A stretch of 64,000 bases of DNA from Atlantibacter hermannii (GTDB taxonomy: Bacteria; Pseudomonadota; Gammaproteobacteria; Enterobacterales; Enterobacteriaceae), in assembly GCF_009907385.1 (NCBI RefSeq), contig NZ_JAAATR010000082.1, positions 1 through 64,000 of the forward strand, given 5' to 3'. The stretch's first letter is position 1; each line of letters begins with the position of its first letter. The notes under the pieces were generated by a model. It was given only the letters and a program-made list of their open reading frames with translations, was not told the DNA's origin and ran no database searches. The position numbers and the translations under genes were made by a program. Positions 40,082 to 50,040 of this stretch are shown piece by piece.

Positions 40082-41293
40082 GTGAAGAATCGCACTCTTG
40101 GCAGTACTTTTATCGTCGCCGGCACCACGATTGGCGCCGGAATGCTGGCGATGCCGCTGGCTGCGGCTGGCGTGGGTTTTGGTGTAACGTTTATCTTACT
40201 GGTCGGCTTATGGGCGCTGATGTGTTACACCGCGCTGCTGCTGGTCGAGGTATATCAACATGTGCCCGCCGATACGGGCCTCGGCTCGCTGGCGCGCCGC
40301 TATCTGGGCAAATACGGTCAATGGCTGACCGGCTTCAGTATGCTGTTTTTGATGTATGCCCTGACTGCCGCCTATATCAGCGGCGCGGGAGAGCTGCTGG
40401 CGTCCAGCCTGTCGCAGTGGCTGTCAACCTCTGTCACGCCCTCCGGCGGCGTGCTGATGTTTACCCTGGTGGCGGGCGGTATTGTCTGTATCGGCACCCA
40501 TATGGTGGATATGTTTAACCGCCTGCTGTTCAGCGCCAAAATTGTTCTGCTGATCGTGATGCTGGCGCTGATGATGCCGCATATCCACCAGGCCAACCTG
40601 TTGACGATGCCGCTCGAAAAAGGCCTGGCGCTTTCAGCGATCCCGGTGATTTTCACCTCATTTGGTTTTCACGGCAGCGTGCCGAGCGTGGTCAGCTATC
40701 TGAATGGCGATTTGCGCAAGCTGCGCCTGGTGTTTATCACCGGGAGCGCGATCCCGCTGGTGGCCTACATCTTCTGGCAGCTGGCGACGCTGGGCGCCAT
40801 TGATTCCGCCACCTTCAGCGGGCTGATCGCCAACCACAGCGGATTAAACGGCCTGTTGCAGGCGGTACGTGAAGTGGTCGCCAGCCCGCACGTCGAGCTG
40901 GCGGTACACCTGTTTGCCGACCTGGCGCTGGCGACGTCGTTTCTCGGCGTGTCGTTAGGCCTTTTCGATTATCTGAGCGATCTGTTCCAGCGCAGCCGCA
41001 AAGCTTCCGGGCGTATTCAGAGCGGATTGATTACCTTCGCGCCGCCGCTGGTGTTTGCGCTCTTTTATCCGCAGGGGTTTGTCATGGCGCTGGGCTATGC
41101 CGGGGTGGCGCTGGCGATCCTGGCGCTGATTATCCCCTCGTTGCTGGTGTGGAAAAGCCGTCAACAGCACAGCGGTGCCGCGTATCGGGTGATGGGCGGG
41201 ACGCCGCTGCTGGCGCTGATATTCGCCTGCGGCATCGGGATTATTGTGATTCAGGCGTTGATTGCCACCGGCTTGTTGCCGGAAGCAGGATAA
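40082..41293 (+). CDS. tyrP: Tyrosine-specific proton symporter TyrP
   Basis: 403 residues, 11 hydrophobic helices, aromatic amino acid permease (HAAAP) family. The signature [19 protein letters not shown] occurs at the start and [17 protein letters not shown] in the middle. It imports tyrosine with protons. GAGGGAAGC precedes the start. A TyrR-like box lies about 100 bases upstream. Confidence 0.94.
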   Translation: MKNRTLGSTFIVAGTTIGAGMLAMPLAAAGVGFGVTFILLVGLWALMCYTALLLVEVYQHVPADTGLGSLARRYLGKYGQWLTGFSMLFLMYALTAAYISGAGELLASSLSQWLSTSVTPSGGVLMFTLVAGGIVCIGTHMVDMFNRLLFSAKIVLLIVMLALMMPHIHQANLLTMPLEKGLALSAIPVIFTSFGFHGSVPSVVSYLNGDLRKLRLVFITGSAIPLVAYIFWQLATLGAIDSATFSGLIANHSGLNGLLQAVREVVASPHVELAVHLFADLALATSFLGVSLGLFDYLSDLFQRSRKASGRIQSGLITFAPPLVFALFYPQGFVMALGYAGVALAILALIIPSLLVWKSRQQHSGAAYRVMGGTPLLALIFACGIGIIVIQALIATGLLPEAG

Positions 41294-41294
41294 A

Positions 41295-41327
41295 AAAAGG
41301 GCGGAAACTTCGGTTTCCGCCCTTTTC
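41295..41327. terminator. Bidirectional terminator between tyrP and torZ
   Basis: AAAGGGCGGAAAC, loop TTCG, GTTTCCGCCCTTTT. A strong stem with A and T runs on either side. Confidence 0.93.
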
Positions 41328-41337
41328 AGTTACGCGA

Positions 41338-43785
41338 TTACGCGCCCATCGGCGGGGTAAACGCGGTCAGCTCCAGCGCCGGGCCGGTGTATTTCTCCGC
41401 CATCACCAGCGCGGTGTTGCCCGCGCAGCCGTTCGCCAGACGCGAGGTCGGGATGTCTTTGGTGAGCACGTTGGCCCCGCCGTTTTTACAAATCCCGGTG
41501 CCTGCGTAATCCAGATCCGGCCATGCGCCTTCATGGATACACACCACGCCCTGCTTGATGCCGTCGGTGACTTTCGCGCCGGTCAGCACCTGGCCGCGAG
41601 CGTTCCAGACGCGTACCAGATCGCCATCGGCAATGCCGCGTTTTTTGGCGTCTTCCGGATGGATATAGATCGGCTCGCGGTTGGCTACCGCATACTCTTT
41701 ACGCAGCGAAGCGTAGTTGAGCTGGCTGTGCAAGCGGTGCGCCGGGTGCGCGGTCAGCAGTTGCAGTTCGCCTTCTTTAGCGTTACCTGCCCACTCGTCC
41801 GGCTCCAGCCAGGTCGGGTGCGCCGGGCAATCCTTATAGTTAAAGCCTTCGATGGTTTTCGAGTAGATCTCGATTTTGCCGCTCGGGGTGCCCAGCGGGT
41901 TCATTACCGGATCTTTACGGAAATCGGCATAGCGTACAAAGGCTTCTTCTTTCGGATTCTTACGCATTTCGATCAGCTTGTTGGCTTCCCAGAATGCGGT
42001 GAACTGCGGCATGTTGACGCGCTGCTGACGTGCGCCTTTCTGCGCCACGTCGTAGAACTCGCGCAGCCAGTCCATTTCGCTCTTGCCTTCGGTGTAGGCT
42101 GCTTTGCCGCCAGGCTTCAGCAGTTCCGCCATGTCCGCGAACACGTCGAAATCGTTACGCGCTTCAAACTGCGGTGCGATAACCTGCTTCATCGGAACCA
42201 GATGCTGGTTGCTGTAGTCGCCGGTCATGGTCAGGTCGTTGCGCTCGAACGAGGTAGTGATCGGCAGAACGATATCGGCATGCTTGGCCGCCGCCGTCCA
42301 GTAGCACTCGGAGATGACCACCATTTCCGGCTTCTGCCAGGCTTTCACCAGGCGGTTAGTGTCCTGGTGATGAGTAAAGTTGCCGCCGCCGGCCCACCAG
42401 ATCATCCGCAGATCCGGGAAGGTTTGTTCTTTACCGTTATGCTGGTATTTGCCGCCGGGGTTTTCCAGCGCTTCAACGATACGCGCTACCGGGAAGGCTT
42501 CCACGGCATCGGACGTCGCCCAGTCGTTGCCTGCTGAAGATCCGCCCGCAATCTTGGCAGAAATAGCCGACAGCACGCCGCCGCTGCGGGTCGGGTTGCC
42601 GCCGTTGGAGTAATGGTAAGAGAAGCCGAAACCGCCGCCTTCGGTCCCGATCTGGCCGAGCATCGCCGCCAGAGTCACCAGCATCCAGTGGCGCTGTTCG
42701 CCGTACTGCTGGCGCTGAATACCCCAGCCGCCCATCAGCATGGTTCTGTTTTTGGCAAAAATTTCCGCCAGGATTTCCATTTGCTTCGCCGGAACGCCGC
42801 AAATTTTCTCGGCCCAGGCCGGCGTTTTCGGCGTGTTATCGCTCTTGCCGGTCAGATAGGCTTCAAATTCGCCGTAGCCGGTGGTGTATTTTTCCAGGAA
42901 GGCTTTGTCGTGCAGGCCTTTTTCCACCAGTACGTTAGCAATACCGAGCATCATCGCCACGTCGGTGCCCATGTTCGGCGCAATCCACTGGGCTTTGTCG
43001 CCGAAGAACTCGATGGTTTCGGAACGGATCGGGTCGATGGCGATTACCGTTTTACCGGACGCTTTCAGTTTGTTGAAGTACTCCAGGCCCTGCTCGTCGG
43101 TACTGCTCCAGGCGATTTTCAGGGTGTTGAGCGGGTTAAGGCCCCACAGCACTACCACCTGGCTGTGCTCCAGCACCACCGGCCAGACGGTCTGCTGTTC
43201 ATACACTTCTACGGAGCCCACCACGTGCGGCATGATCACCTGCGCCGCGCCGGTTGAGTAGTCGCCGGTATGGCCGGTATAACCGCCCGCCATGCTCATA
43301 TAGCGTTGCAGCAAAGTCTGGGCTTTATGCAGCACGCCGCTGGAGCGCCAGCCGTAGGAGCCTGCGAAAATTGAAGACGGGCCATGCTCGGTGCGAATAC
43401 GCGCATGCTGCTCGTGGATCAGTTTCAGGGCGTCTTCCCAGGAAACGCGCACAAACTCATCTCTGCCGCGTTTGCCATCGGGTTTGCCCGGCGCGTTCAG
43501 GAAGCCTTTTCGCACCATGGGATACTTAACGCGGCACGGCGTATGGGCCTGGTCCGGCGCGGTGGTTTGCAGCGAGTTAGGAATGGTTTTCGCAAGCGCG
43601 CCGCGTGAAGAAACAATTTTGCCGTCTTTGACTTCGATGTACATCGCGCCCCAGCGCCCGGCGGTCAGGATCGCATTGCCCGGCGCTTCCGCTGCCCAGG
43701 CCTGCATCGGGATGGCGGAAGTGATCATCATCGCACCGGCGGAACCGCCAGCATATTTAATAAAATTGCGTCGTGTAAGATTCAT
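41338..43785 (-). CDS. torZ: Trimethylamine-N-oxide reductase TorZ (BisZ)
   Basis: 815 residues. A Tat signal ([14 protein letters not shown]) directs the folded molybdoenzyme to the periplasm. DMSO-reductase-family features: [20 protein letters not shown] with the Mo-ligand serine expected around residue 180-190, [13 protein letters not shown], and a C-terminal dinucleotide-binding domain ([15 protein letters not shown]). It reduces TMAO and related N- or S-oxides, taking electrons from TorY encoded just upstream. In E. coli torYZ lies between cmoB and cutC; here it follows tyrP. Confidence 0.93.
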   Translation of the reverse strand: MNLTRRNFIKYAGGSAGAMMITSAIPMQAWAAEAPGNAILTAGRWGAMYIEVKDGKIVSSRGALAKTIPNSLQTTAPDQAHTPCRVKYPMVRKGFLNAPGKPDGKRGRDEFVRVSWEDALKLIHEQHARIRTEHGPSSIFAGSYGWRSSGVLHKAQTLLQRYMSMAGGYTGHTGDYSTGAAQVIMPHVVGSVEVYEQQTVWPVVLEHSQVVVLWGLNPLNTLKIAWSSTDEQGLEYFNKLKASGKTVIAIDPIRSETIEFFGDKAQWIAPNMGTDVAMMLGIANVLVEKGLHDKAFLEKYTTGYGEFEAYLTGKSDNTPKTPAWAEKICGVPAKQMEILAEIFAKNRTMLMGGWGIQRQQYGEQRHWMLVTLAAMLGQIGTEGGGFGFSYHYSNGGNPTRSGGVLSAISAKIAGGSSAGNDWATSDAVEAFPVARIVEALENPGGKYQHNGKEQTFPDLRMIWWAGGGNFTHHQDTNRLVKAWQKPEMVVISECYWTAAAKHADIVLPITTSFERNDLTMTGDYSNQHLVPMKQVIAPQFEARNDFDVFADMAELLKPGGKAAYTEGKSEMDWLREFYDVAQKGARQQRVNMPQFTAFWEANKLIEMRKNPKEEAFVRYADFRKDPVMNPLGTPSGKIEIYSKTIEGFNYKDCPAHPTWLEPDEWAGNAKEGELQLLTAHPAHRLHSQLNYASLRKEYAVANREPIYIHPEDAKKRGIADGDLVRVWNARGQVLTGAKVTDGIKQGVVCIHEGAWPDLDYAGTGICKNGGANVLTKDIPTSRLANGCAGNTALVMAEKYTGPALELTAFTPPMGA

Positions 43786-43812
43786 AGGTTCTCCTTTATT
43801 AATCCTTTTCTG

Positions 43813-44913
43813 TTATTCCCTGGTGGCGATATCTTTAGCGTGGTACTGGAACCAGCGGGTCAGGATGTCTAAATCCTCGGCGCTGATGTCGGTTCTCGCG
43901 CCCATCCCTTTTGCTACGGAAGGCCAGGCGTTGAGGGTGTAATGCTCGGATGAAATCGGGGCGTGGCAGCCGGAGCAGTACGCCTGATCGAGGGTTTTGG
44001 CGTAATTCCAAATCTCGTCAGGTTTGTCCAGCGCCGGCTCAGCGAGCGGCGCGCGCAGCGACACGCTACGCCAGGCGTTGCCATACGGATCTTTTTCCCA
44101 GTCGCCGGAAACCTTAACGGCTTTCTGGCCTTCTTCTGTCAGCGTTGCCAGCACCAGGCGTTGGCCAGCCGACAGGTAAATCACCTGCTCTGCGCCCTGC
44201 ATCTGGCTGCCGGTAATTTCCACTTCACGCGCATCGCCGGATTTACCGACCACGGCCAGTTTGGTGGCTGGATAAACGGTGCCCAGGTTGCCCAGCGACG
44301 CAGGCGCGACCGGATACACTGTTTTGGCATCAGCAGGGGTCTGGCGCGCATGTTCCATCAGCGCATCGTGCGCTTTGCTGTCGATGGTGATTTCAGGCGG
44401 GAAGTGCGCAACGCCTTTATGGCAATCAATACAGGTCTGTTTTTCCTTGATGCCCAGCGCATGCATTTTCTGCGCGTCAGCGCTCTGCTTTTGCAGATCC
44501 ATGGCGTCAAACTGGTGGCACGAGCGGCAGGTCGCCGAGTCGTTGGCTTTCAGCTGATCCCAGACGGTTTGCGCCATCGCCAGCCGGTGCTCTTCGAATT
44601 TTTCCGGGGTATCGATTTTTCCGGTCACGAACTCGTGATAGATATCTTTGCTCGCGCGGATTTTGGTGATCAGATAGTCCATACCGGACTGGGGAATATG
44701 GCAATCGTGGCATTCGGCGCGAATGCCTTTCTGGTTCATAAAGTGCGCAGAGCCCTGGTACTCTTCATAAGGCGCTTGCATGGTGTGGCAGGAGAGGCAA
44801 AACGAGGTTTCCGACGTTTTGTGCATCACCCACATTGATGAAACCGCCAATGCCCCGCCCAGTACAACGCCGACAAACAGCAGCCCAATAATCCATTTCC
44901 ATTTCTTACTCAT
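43813..44913 (-). CDS. torY: Pentahaem c-type cytochrome TorY
   Basis: 366 residues from the ATG at 44913 (GCAAGGTA upstream). An N-terminal membrane anchor (about 6-26), then five CXXCH haem sites: CLSCH, CHDCH, CRSCH and CIDCH in the NapC/NirT-type domain, and CSGCH in the C-terminal domain. It passes electrons from menaquinol to TorZ. Lies 27 bases before torZ, one operon. Confidence 0.93.
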   Translation of the reverse strand: MSKKWKWIIGLLFVGVVLGGALAVSSMWVMHKTSETSFCLSCHTMQAPYEEYQGSAHFMNQKGIRAECHDCHIPQSGMDYLITKIRASKDIYHEFVTGKIDTPEKFEEHRLAMAQTVWDQLKANDSATCRSCHQFDAMDLQKQSADAQKMHALGIKEKQTCIDCHKGVAHFPPEITIDSKAHDALMEHARQTPADAKTVYPVAPASLGNLGTVYPATKLAVVGKSGDAREVEITGSQMQGAEQVIYLSAGQRLVLATLTEEGQKAVKVSGDWEKDPYGNAWRSVSLRAPLAEPALDKPDEIWNYAKTLDQAYCSGCHAPISSEHYTLNAWPSVAKGMGARTDISAEDLDILTRWFQYHAKDIATRE

Positions 44914-45170
44914 TACCTTGCCTTCAATTAATCCATCAATGGTGTGTATCGTTCTAAGGCAGGTATTTTGCGGGATACGGGATATATAAGATTTGATGTA
45001 ACACAAAAGTGGTATTAACCAGAAAGGGTTAAACGTGCTTTTGATCGAGTTTTTGCAAAGTTGCGGTTAAGAAGTAAGCTAACTGCTTGTTGTGCCTGAA
45101 ATTATCATTGCGTCGCTATATATATAAATATACAACGAACAATAACATTATGTTGCGTGATTAATTAAAA
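44914..45170 (-). promoter_or_regulatory. torYZ upstream region
   Basis: About 260 AT-rich bases between torY and the yecA terminator, expected to hold the torYZ promoter. I see no clear FNR or TorR site. Confidence 0.35.
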
Positions 45171-45200
45171 AAATAAACCGGCTTTTCGGGCCGGTTTATT
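45171..45200 (-). terminator. yecA terminator
   Basis: AATAAACCGG, loop CTTTTCGGG, CCGGTTTATT. It lies just past the yecA stop on the minus strand and could work both ways. Confidence 0.85.
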
Positions 45201-45206
45201 TCGCGC

Positions 45207-45875
45207 TTAGTGCAAGCAGCAGTTTTTATATTTTTTGCCGCTGCCGCAGGGACAAGGATCGTTACGTCCCACTTTAGCTTCCGCAATATAAGGCGTCGGC
45301 GCGTCAGGTTCCGGATGCTGATTTTCCGACCAGTATTCATACAAGCTCAGCGCCGCCAGGCGAATATCATCAATGCTGCGCTGGTACTCTTCCGGGGTCA
45401 TTTTTTCCAACAGGCCGAGATTATCTTCCCGTCCGTGAAGGGCGATAGAATCCAGCGACAGACGATGGGAGTCCGGCAGCGCCGACCAGTCCGACAGCTC
45501 TGCGCCGCGCAGATAGCCATAGCACCAGTCTTCGACCGCAATCCAGGTTTCGCCTTCCACGTCCTGTTCGCCAAACAGCGGTTCGAACTGGTCTGGATAA
45601 GCGCTCAGCCGATCTTCCACGTCTTCCAGATGCTGGAACACCAGGGTCATAAAGCGCTCCATTTCGCGCTCGTTCTGCCATTTCGGCACGTTGTCGGCCC
45701 CGCCCCACAGCGCCACCAGCCATTCGCTGGGTTCAGGCATCGACGGCCCGGACAGCAGCGCGGTCAGCATGCCGTCCAGCTCGGAAACATCCACCACCGA
45801 GCGTTCGCTGGCATACTTCGCTAAGACATCATCAAGCCATTCCAGCTCTTTTTCATTCAGTGGTCCCTGATTCAT
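45207..45875 (-). CDS. yecA: UPF0149 / SEC-C metal-binding protein YecA
   Basis: 222 residues from the ATG at 45875, with AGGAGG seven bases upstream. An N-terminal UPF0149 domain (about 1-170) and a C-terminal SEC-C zinc motif ([18 protein letters not shown]), as at the SecA C terminus. E. coli YecA binds zinc and ribosomes through this motif. The open frame continues upstream through the mmuM end but has no homology there. Confidence 0.93.
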   Translation of the reverse strand: MNQGPLNEKELEWLDDVLAKYASERSVVDVSELDGMLTALLSGPSMPEPSEWLVALWGGADNVPKWQNEREMERFMTLVFQHLEDVEDRLSAYPDQFEPLFGEQDVEGETWIAVEDWCYGYLRGAELSDWSALPDSHRLSLDSIALHGREDNLGLLEKMTPEEYQRSIDDIRLAALSLYEYWSENQHPEPDAPTPYIAEAKVGRNDPCPCGSGKKYKNCCLH

Positions 45876-45952
45876 ACGGTCGCCTCCTCTGGCGTGCGTT
45901 ACCCACAGTTTCACGCAATTATAACGCGATTTTGGGGTGAATCGGGAACGCA

Positions 45953-46876
45953 TTACCCCCGGCGCTGCGCCAGCCGCGCGATATCCGCCGGGGTGGTGCG
46001 GCAGCATCCGCCAATCAGCCGCGCGCCAGCCTGTAGCCAGTCGTCCAGATAATGATCCAGCGAATGGCAACGGCGCGCGCCCTGGGTCCAGCGTTTAGCG
46101 ACGGCGTCGTACTGCTCGCCGGAATTGGGATACGCCACCAGAGGCAGCGTGGTGAGGGCGTGAAGGTTTTGCAGCGCCGCCGTGGTCTGTTCCAGCGCAA
46201 TGCAGTTAACGCCCAACGCGAGCACCCGATCGTGCCCGTCCAGCAGCGTCGCCACGTTGCCAAGCGGGGTGCCGTCGCTCAAATGCCGGCTGTCGCGCAG
46301 GGTGAAAGAAAACCAGGCGGTGACGTCCGGGAATTCGCTTAACAGCGTCAGCAGCGCGCGCGTCTCGGCAAACGACGGCAGCGTTTCACAGGCCAACAGA
46401 TCAACGCCCGCCTCAACCAGCGCGGCGATGCGCGGCCGGTGAAAATCGCAAAATTCATCCGGCGTGAGGAAATAATCGCCGCGATATTCCGACCCGTCTG
46501 CCAGATACGCCCCGTAAGGCCCAACGGACCCGGCAACCAGCAGCGCGCGGCTGTTGGGCTGTTCCGCCCTCGCCTGCTGCGCCAGCGCCACGCTCTGTTT
46601 AATCAGGGCGAGAGACTGCGCTTCATTAATGCCTTTGGCGGCAAACCCGGCTGGCGTGGCCTGATAGCTGGCGGTGATGGCGCACTGCGCTCCGGCCCGG
46701 AAGTAATCGAGATGTAGCTGGTAAATCAACTCAGGGTTTTCCATTAATACCTTTGCTGACCAGAGAGTATCCGCCAGGTCGCAACCGCGCACCTCCAGCT
46801 CGGTGGCCAGCGCGCCATCCAGCACAATGAACGGCGACTGCGCCAGTAACGGCAGCAGCGGATTATTCAGCGGCAT
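45953..46876 (-). CDS. mmuM: Homocysteine S-methyltransferase MmuM
   Basis: 307 residues from the ATG at 46876 (CAGGAGAAC upstream). Zinc-dependent methyltransferase: one ligand Cys in LGVNC and the pair in [22 protein letters not shown] near the start binds homocysteine. It makes methionine from homocysteine and S-methylmethionine or SAM. No mmuP permease is adjacent, unlike E. coli. Divergent from the ethanolamine operon. Confidence 0.9.
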   Translation of the reverse strand: MPLNNPLLPLLAQSPFIVLDGALATELEVRGCDLADTLWSAKVLMENPELIYQLHLDYFRAGAQCAITASYQATPAGFAAKGINEAQSLALIKQSVALAQQARAEQPNSRALLVAGSVGPYGAYLADGSEYRGDYFLTPDEFCDFHRPRIAALVEAGVDLLACETLPSFAETRALLTLLSEFPDVTAWFSFTLRDSRHLSDGTPLGNVATLLDGHDRVLALGVNCIALEQTTAALQNLHALTTLPLVAYPNSGEQYDAVAKRWTQGARRCHSLDHYLDDWLQAGARLIGGCCRTTPADIARLAQRRG

Positions 46877-46902
46877 TCCAGTTCTCCTGCATCGCATGGC
46901 AA

Positions 46903-47041
46903 TCAGCGCGGCTTGTCGCGCGTCGTCGCCAGAATAAACGGTCCGCTTACTACCAGCCTGAGCCGGGCGCGTGAGCGGTTCACCACGAGTATAGGTTGAG
47001 GATTCACGATAACAGTCAGAAAAGGTCGCCAGGCCATCATA
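46903..47041 (-). CDS. Possible 45-residue small ORF upstream of mmuM
   Basis: An ATG at 47041 (ATGATG) follows GCGGAGGAAATT, one of the strongest ribosome sites in the window. The frame encodes MMAWRPFLTVIVNPQPILVV and then an Arg-rich tail, ending 26 bases before the mmuM start. No known domain. It could be a small protein, a leader peptide of mmuM or the remnant of a lost gene. Confidence 0.3.
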
Positions 47042-47113
47042 ATTTCCTCCGCTTTTTGATGAACATAGCGTGGCGGCAGCGCTTTCACCGTCAGCAGAAA
47101 GTCGCAATCGCGA

Positions 47114-47130
47114 TTCACCGAACTGGTGCA
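47114..47130. promoter_or_regulatory. NtrC-like enhancer site
   Basis: On the minus strand TGCACC-N5-GGTGAA, differing in one position from TGCACC-N5-GGTGCA. Centred about 110 bases upstream of the predicted sigma54 start, the normal distance for NtrC enhancers. Confidence 0.6.
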
Positions 47131-47204
47131 TACGGTGGCGCATTTTCGCGCAGACGGGATTGTCGCCCCCCTCGAAAGAGGCATTTTTAGCGGGTTTGCT
47201 GCTC

Positions 47205-47220
47205 TGGTACGCGCTTTGCA
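47205..47220 (+). promoter_or_regulatory. Sigma54 promoter of the eat-eutBC operon
   Basis: TGGTACGCGCTTTGCA matches TGGCACG-N4-TTGCA, with GG (47206) and GC (47218) exactly 12 bases apart. Predicted start about 47230, some 28 bases before the permease ATG. Confidence 0.75.
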
Positions 47221-47258
47221 ACGCCCTGTCAGGTTTTTCCATTCTGGCGAGGTAAAGT

Positions 47259-48647
47259 ATGGCAAGCGTAACCGAACAACCAACAACACTAAAACGCACC
47301 CTGGGCAGCTTCCGTTTATGGGGGATTGCCGTCGGGCTGGTGATCTCCGGGGAGTATTTCGGCTGGAGCTACGGCTGGTCACAGGCCGGCACCCTGGGAT
47401 TTCTGGTCGTGGCGCTGGCTATCGCCGCGATGTATTGCGCCTTTATTTTCAGTTTTACCGAACTGACCACCGCTATTCCCCACGCGGGCGGGCCGTTTGC
47501 CTATGCGTATCGCGCCTTCGGGCCGACCGGCGGGTTTATCGCCGGGTTCGCCACCTTGATCGAGTTTGTCTTTGCGCCGCCCGCCATCGCCATGGCGATT
47601 GGCGCCTATCTGAACGTGCAATTCCCGGCGCTGGATCCGAAATGGGTGGCTGTCGGGGCGTATCTGATCTTTATGACGCTGAATATCCTCGGCGTCGGCA
47701 TTGCCGCCACCTTTGAGCTAATTGTCACGCTGCTGGCGATCTTCGAGCTGCTGGTGTTTATGGGCGTGGTTGCGCCGGGCTTCTCCTGGGATAACTTTAC
47801 CGCCAACGGCTGGGCGGGCGCGGAGAGCTTCAGCAACCTGGCGCTGCCGGGAATGTTTGCCGCGATCCCGTTCGCAATTTGGTTTTTCCTGGCCATTGAA
47901 GGAGCCTCGATGGCGGCGGAAGAAGCCCGCGACCCGCAACGCACCATTCCCCGCGCGCTGGGAGGCGGCATTGTCACCTTAACGGTGCTGGCGGTGGGCG
48001 TGATGGTGTTCGCGGGCGGCGTGGGCGACTGGCGCACGCTGTCGACTATCAACGATCCGCTGCCGCAGGCGATGAAGATGGTGGTCGGCAGCAGCAGCGG
48101 CTGGCTGCATATGCTGGTCTGGCTGGGGCTGTTCGGACTGGTGGCGTCGTTCCACGGCATTATCATGGGCTATTCCCGGCAAATATTTTCCCTGGCGCGC
48201 GCCGGGTTCCTCCCCGCCTCGCTGGCGAAGGTCAATCGCCGCACCCGCACCCCGCATCTGGCGATCCTCGCGGGCGGCGTGGTGGGCATCGCAGCTATCT
48301 TCTCTGATTCGCTGATCACCATCAGCGGGATGCCGTTAACGGCGTGCATCGTCACCATGTCGGTATTTGGCGCTATTGTTATGTATATCGTTTCTATGCT
48401 GGCGCTGTTTAAGCTGCGCCGCAGCGAGCCGAATCTGATCCGCCCGTTTAACGCGCCGCTGTTCCCGGTCGCGCCTGCGTTTGCCCTGGGAATGGCGGTG
48501 CTGTGTCTGGCGGCGATGATTTATTACAACACGGTGCTGGCGCTGATTTTCGCCGCCATGATGCTGGGCGGCTACGTGTGGTTCCGCATCTCAGCCCCGG
48601 CGCGCCAGCGCGCGGCGCTCGACCCGCAATTGCGGGCGCTGTCGTAA
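47259..48647 (+). CDS. eat: Ethanolamine permease (APC family, Eat/EutP type)
   Basis: 462 residues with about 12 hydrophobic helices. APC-superfamily motifs: GIAVGLVISGEYFGWSYGW in helix 1 and AIEGASMAAEEARDPQRTIPRA in the helix 6 region, typical of ethanolamine permeases. It brings ethanolamine into the cytoplasm for the lyase encoded next. GGCGAGGTAAAG precedes the ATG. First gene of a three-gene operon. Confidence 0.88.
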   Translation: MASVTEQPTTLKRTLGSFRLWGIAVGLVISGEYFGWSYGWSQAGTLGFLVVALAIAAMYCAFIFSFTELTTAIPHAGGPFAYAYRAFGPTGGFIAGFATLIEFVFAPPAIAMAIGAYLNVQFPALDPKWVAVGAYLIFMTLNILGVGIAATFELIVTLLAIFELLVFMGVVAPGFSWDNFTANGWAGAESFSNLALPGMFAAIPFAIWFFLAIEGASMAAEEARDPQRTIPRALGGGIVTLTVLAVGVMVFAGGVGDWRTLSTINDPLPQAMKMVVGSSSGWLHMLVWLGLFGLVASFHGIIMGYSRQIFSLARAGFLPASLAKVNRRTRTPHLAILAGGVVGIAAIFSDSLITISGMPLTACIVTMSVFGAIVMYIVSMLALFKLRRSEPNLIRPFNAPLFPVAPAFALGMAVLCLAAMIYYNTVLALIFAAMMLGGYVWFRISAPARQRAALDPQLRALS

Positions 48648-48657
48648 GGAGAAACGC

Positions 48658-50031
48658 ATGTATCGCACCACTCTGGCGCACCGGGTTTACCGGTTCGCCA
48701 GCCTGAAAGACGTGATGGCGAAGGCGACACCCGCCCGTTCCGGCGACAGCCTGGCGGGCGTGGCGGCGGAGAGCGCCGAAGCGCGCATGGCGGCGAAGAT
48801 GGCGCTTGCCGATGTTCCGTTGCGCGACCTGCTGACCCATCCCCTGATTCCTTATGAATCCGATGAAGTGACGCGCTTAATTGTCGATACCCACGACGCC
48901 GATGCCTTTGCGCCCATCAGCCATTTAACGGTAGGCGATTTTCGCGACTGGCTGCTGAGCGATGAGGCAGACAGCGCCACGCTGAGCCGTATCGCGCGCG
49001 GCGTGACGCCAGAGATGGCGGCGGCGGTGAGCAAGCTGATGCGTAATCAGGATTTGATACTGGTGGCCAGCAAATGCCGGGTGGTCACGCGCTTTCGCAA
49101 CACCATTGGCCTGCCAGGCCACTTAAGCGTGCGGCTCCAGCCCAACCATCCCACGGACGATCTCAAAGGCATCGCCGCCAGCTTGCTCGACGGCCTGCTG
49201 TACGGGGCGGGCGATGCGGTAGTGGGCATTAATCCGGCCAGCGACAGCCTGCCGGTGCTGGATCGGCTCAATCATATGCTGGATGACATTATCCAGCGCT
49301 TCGCCATTCCCACGCAGTCATGCGTGTTAACGCACGTGACGAATACCCTCCAGCTTATCGAGCGCGGCTCGCCGGTGGACCTGGTATTCCAGTCGGTGGC
49401 CGGCACAGAGGCGGCGAACCGTGGATTTGGGATTTCCCTCTCTTTGCTGGCGGAAGCGCGCGACGCGGCGCTGTCGCTGAAGCGCGGCACGCTCGGCGAC
49501 AACGTGATGTATTTCGAGACCGGCCAGGGGAGCTGCCTGTCGGCCAACGCCCACCACGGCGTCGACCAGCAAACCTGCGAAGCGCGCGCCTACGCGGTGG
49601 CGCGCCATTTCGATCCGCTGCTGGTGAATACCGTGGTGGGATTTATCGGCCCGGAATACCTGTACGACGGCAAGCAGATTATCCGCGCCGGGCTGGAGGA
49701 CCATTTCTGCGGCAAGTTGATGGGGCTGCCGCTGGGCTGCGACGTCTGTTATACCAATCACGCCGAGGCGGATCAGGATGATATGGATACCCTGCTGACG
49801 CTGCTGTGCAACGCCGGGCTGACTTTTCTGATCGGCGTACCGGGTGCGGATGACATCATGCTGAATTACCAGAGCACGTCTTTCCACGACGCGCTGTACG
49901 CGCGGCGATTGCTGGGGCTAAAACACGCGCCGGAATTCGCCCACTGGCTGAGCCAGATGCAGATTATCGATAGCCAGGGGCAGCTGCGCTTAACCGGCGC
50001 CAGCCATCCCCTGCTCACTGCCATGCCGTAA
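48658..50031 (+). CDS. eutB: Ethanolamine ammonia-lyase large subunit EutB
   Basis: 457 residues, TIM-barrel catalytic subunit. Conserved stretches are FETGQGSCLSANAHHG, VGFIGPEYLYDGKQIIRAGLEDHF, CDVCYTNHAEADQ and DDIMLNYQSTSFHD. With EutC and adenosylcobalamin it splits ethanolamine into acetaldehyde and ammonia. It is clearly diverged from the microcompartment-type EutB of E. coli (for example SLKDVMAKATPARSGDSLAG against the E. coli KEVLAKANELRSGDVLAG), closer to the short eat-eutBC type. GGAG upstream; 10 bases after the permease. Confidence 0.94.
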   Translation: MYRTTLAHRVYRFASLKDVMAKATPARSGDSLAGVAAESAEARMAAKMALADVPLRDLLTHPLIPYESDEVTRLIVDTHDADAFAPISHLTVGDFRDWLLSDEADSATLSRIARGVTPEMAAAVSKLMRNQDLILVASKCRVVTRFRNTIGLPGHLSVRLQPNHPTDDLKGIAASLLDGLLYGAGDAVVGINPASDSLPVLDRLNHMLDDIIQRFAIPTQSCVLTHVTNTLQLIERGSPVDLVFQSVAGTEAANRGFGISLSLLAEARDAALSLKRGTLGDNVMYFETGQGSCLSANAHHGVDQQTCEARAYAVARHFDPLLVNTVVGFIGPEYLYDGKQIIRAGLEDHFCGKLMGLPLGCDVCYTNHAEADQDDMDTLLTLLCNAGLTFLIGVPGADDIMLNYQSTSFHDALYARRLLGLKHAPEFAHWLSQMQIIDSQGQLRLTGASHPLLTAMP

Positions 50032-50040
50032 GGAGAAGCC

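Noticed and set aside
41149-42537. 462-codon frame opposite torZ
   Set aside because: Begins inside tyrP, crosses the terminator and runs antisense to torZ; no plausible product.
46877-47258. Cobalamin riboswitch before eat-eutBC
   Set aside because: I looked for a B12 box and the expected long leader; the predicted sigma54 start leaves only about 28 bases of leader.
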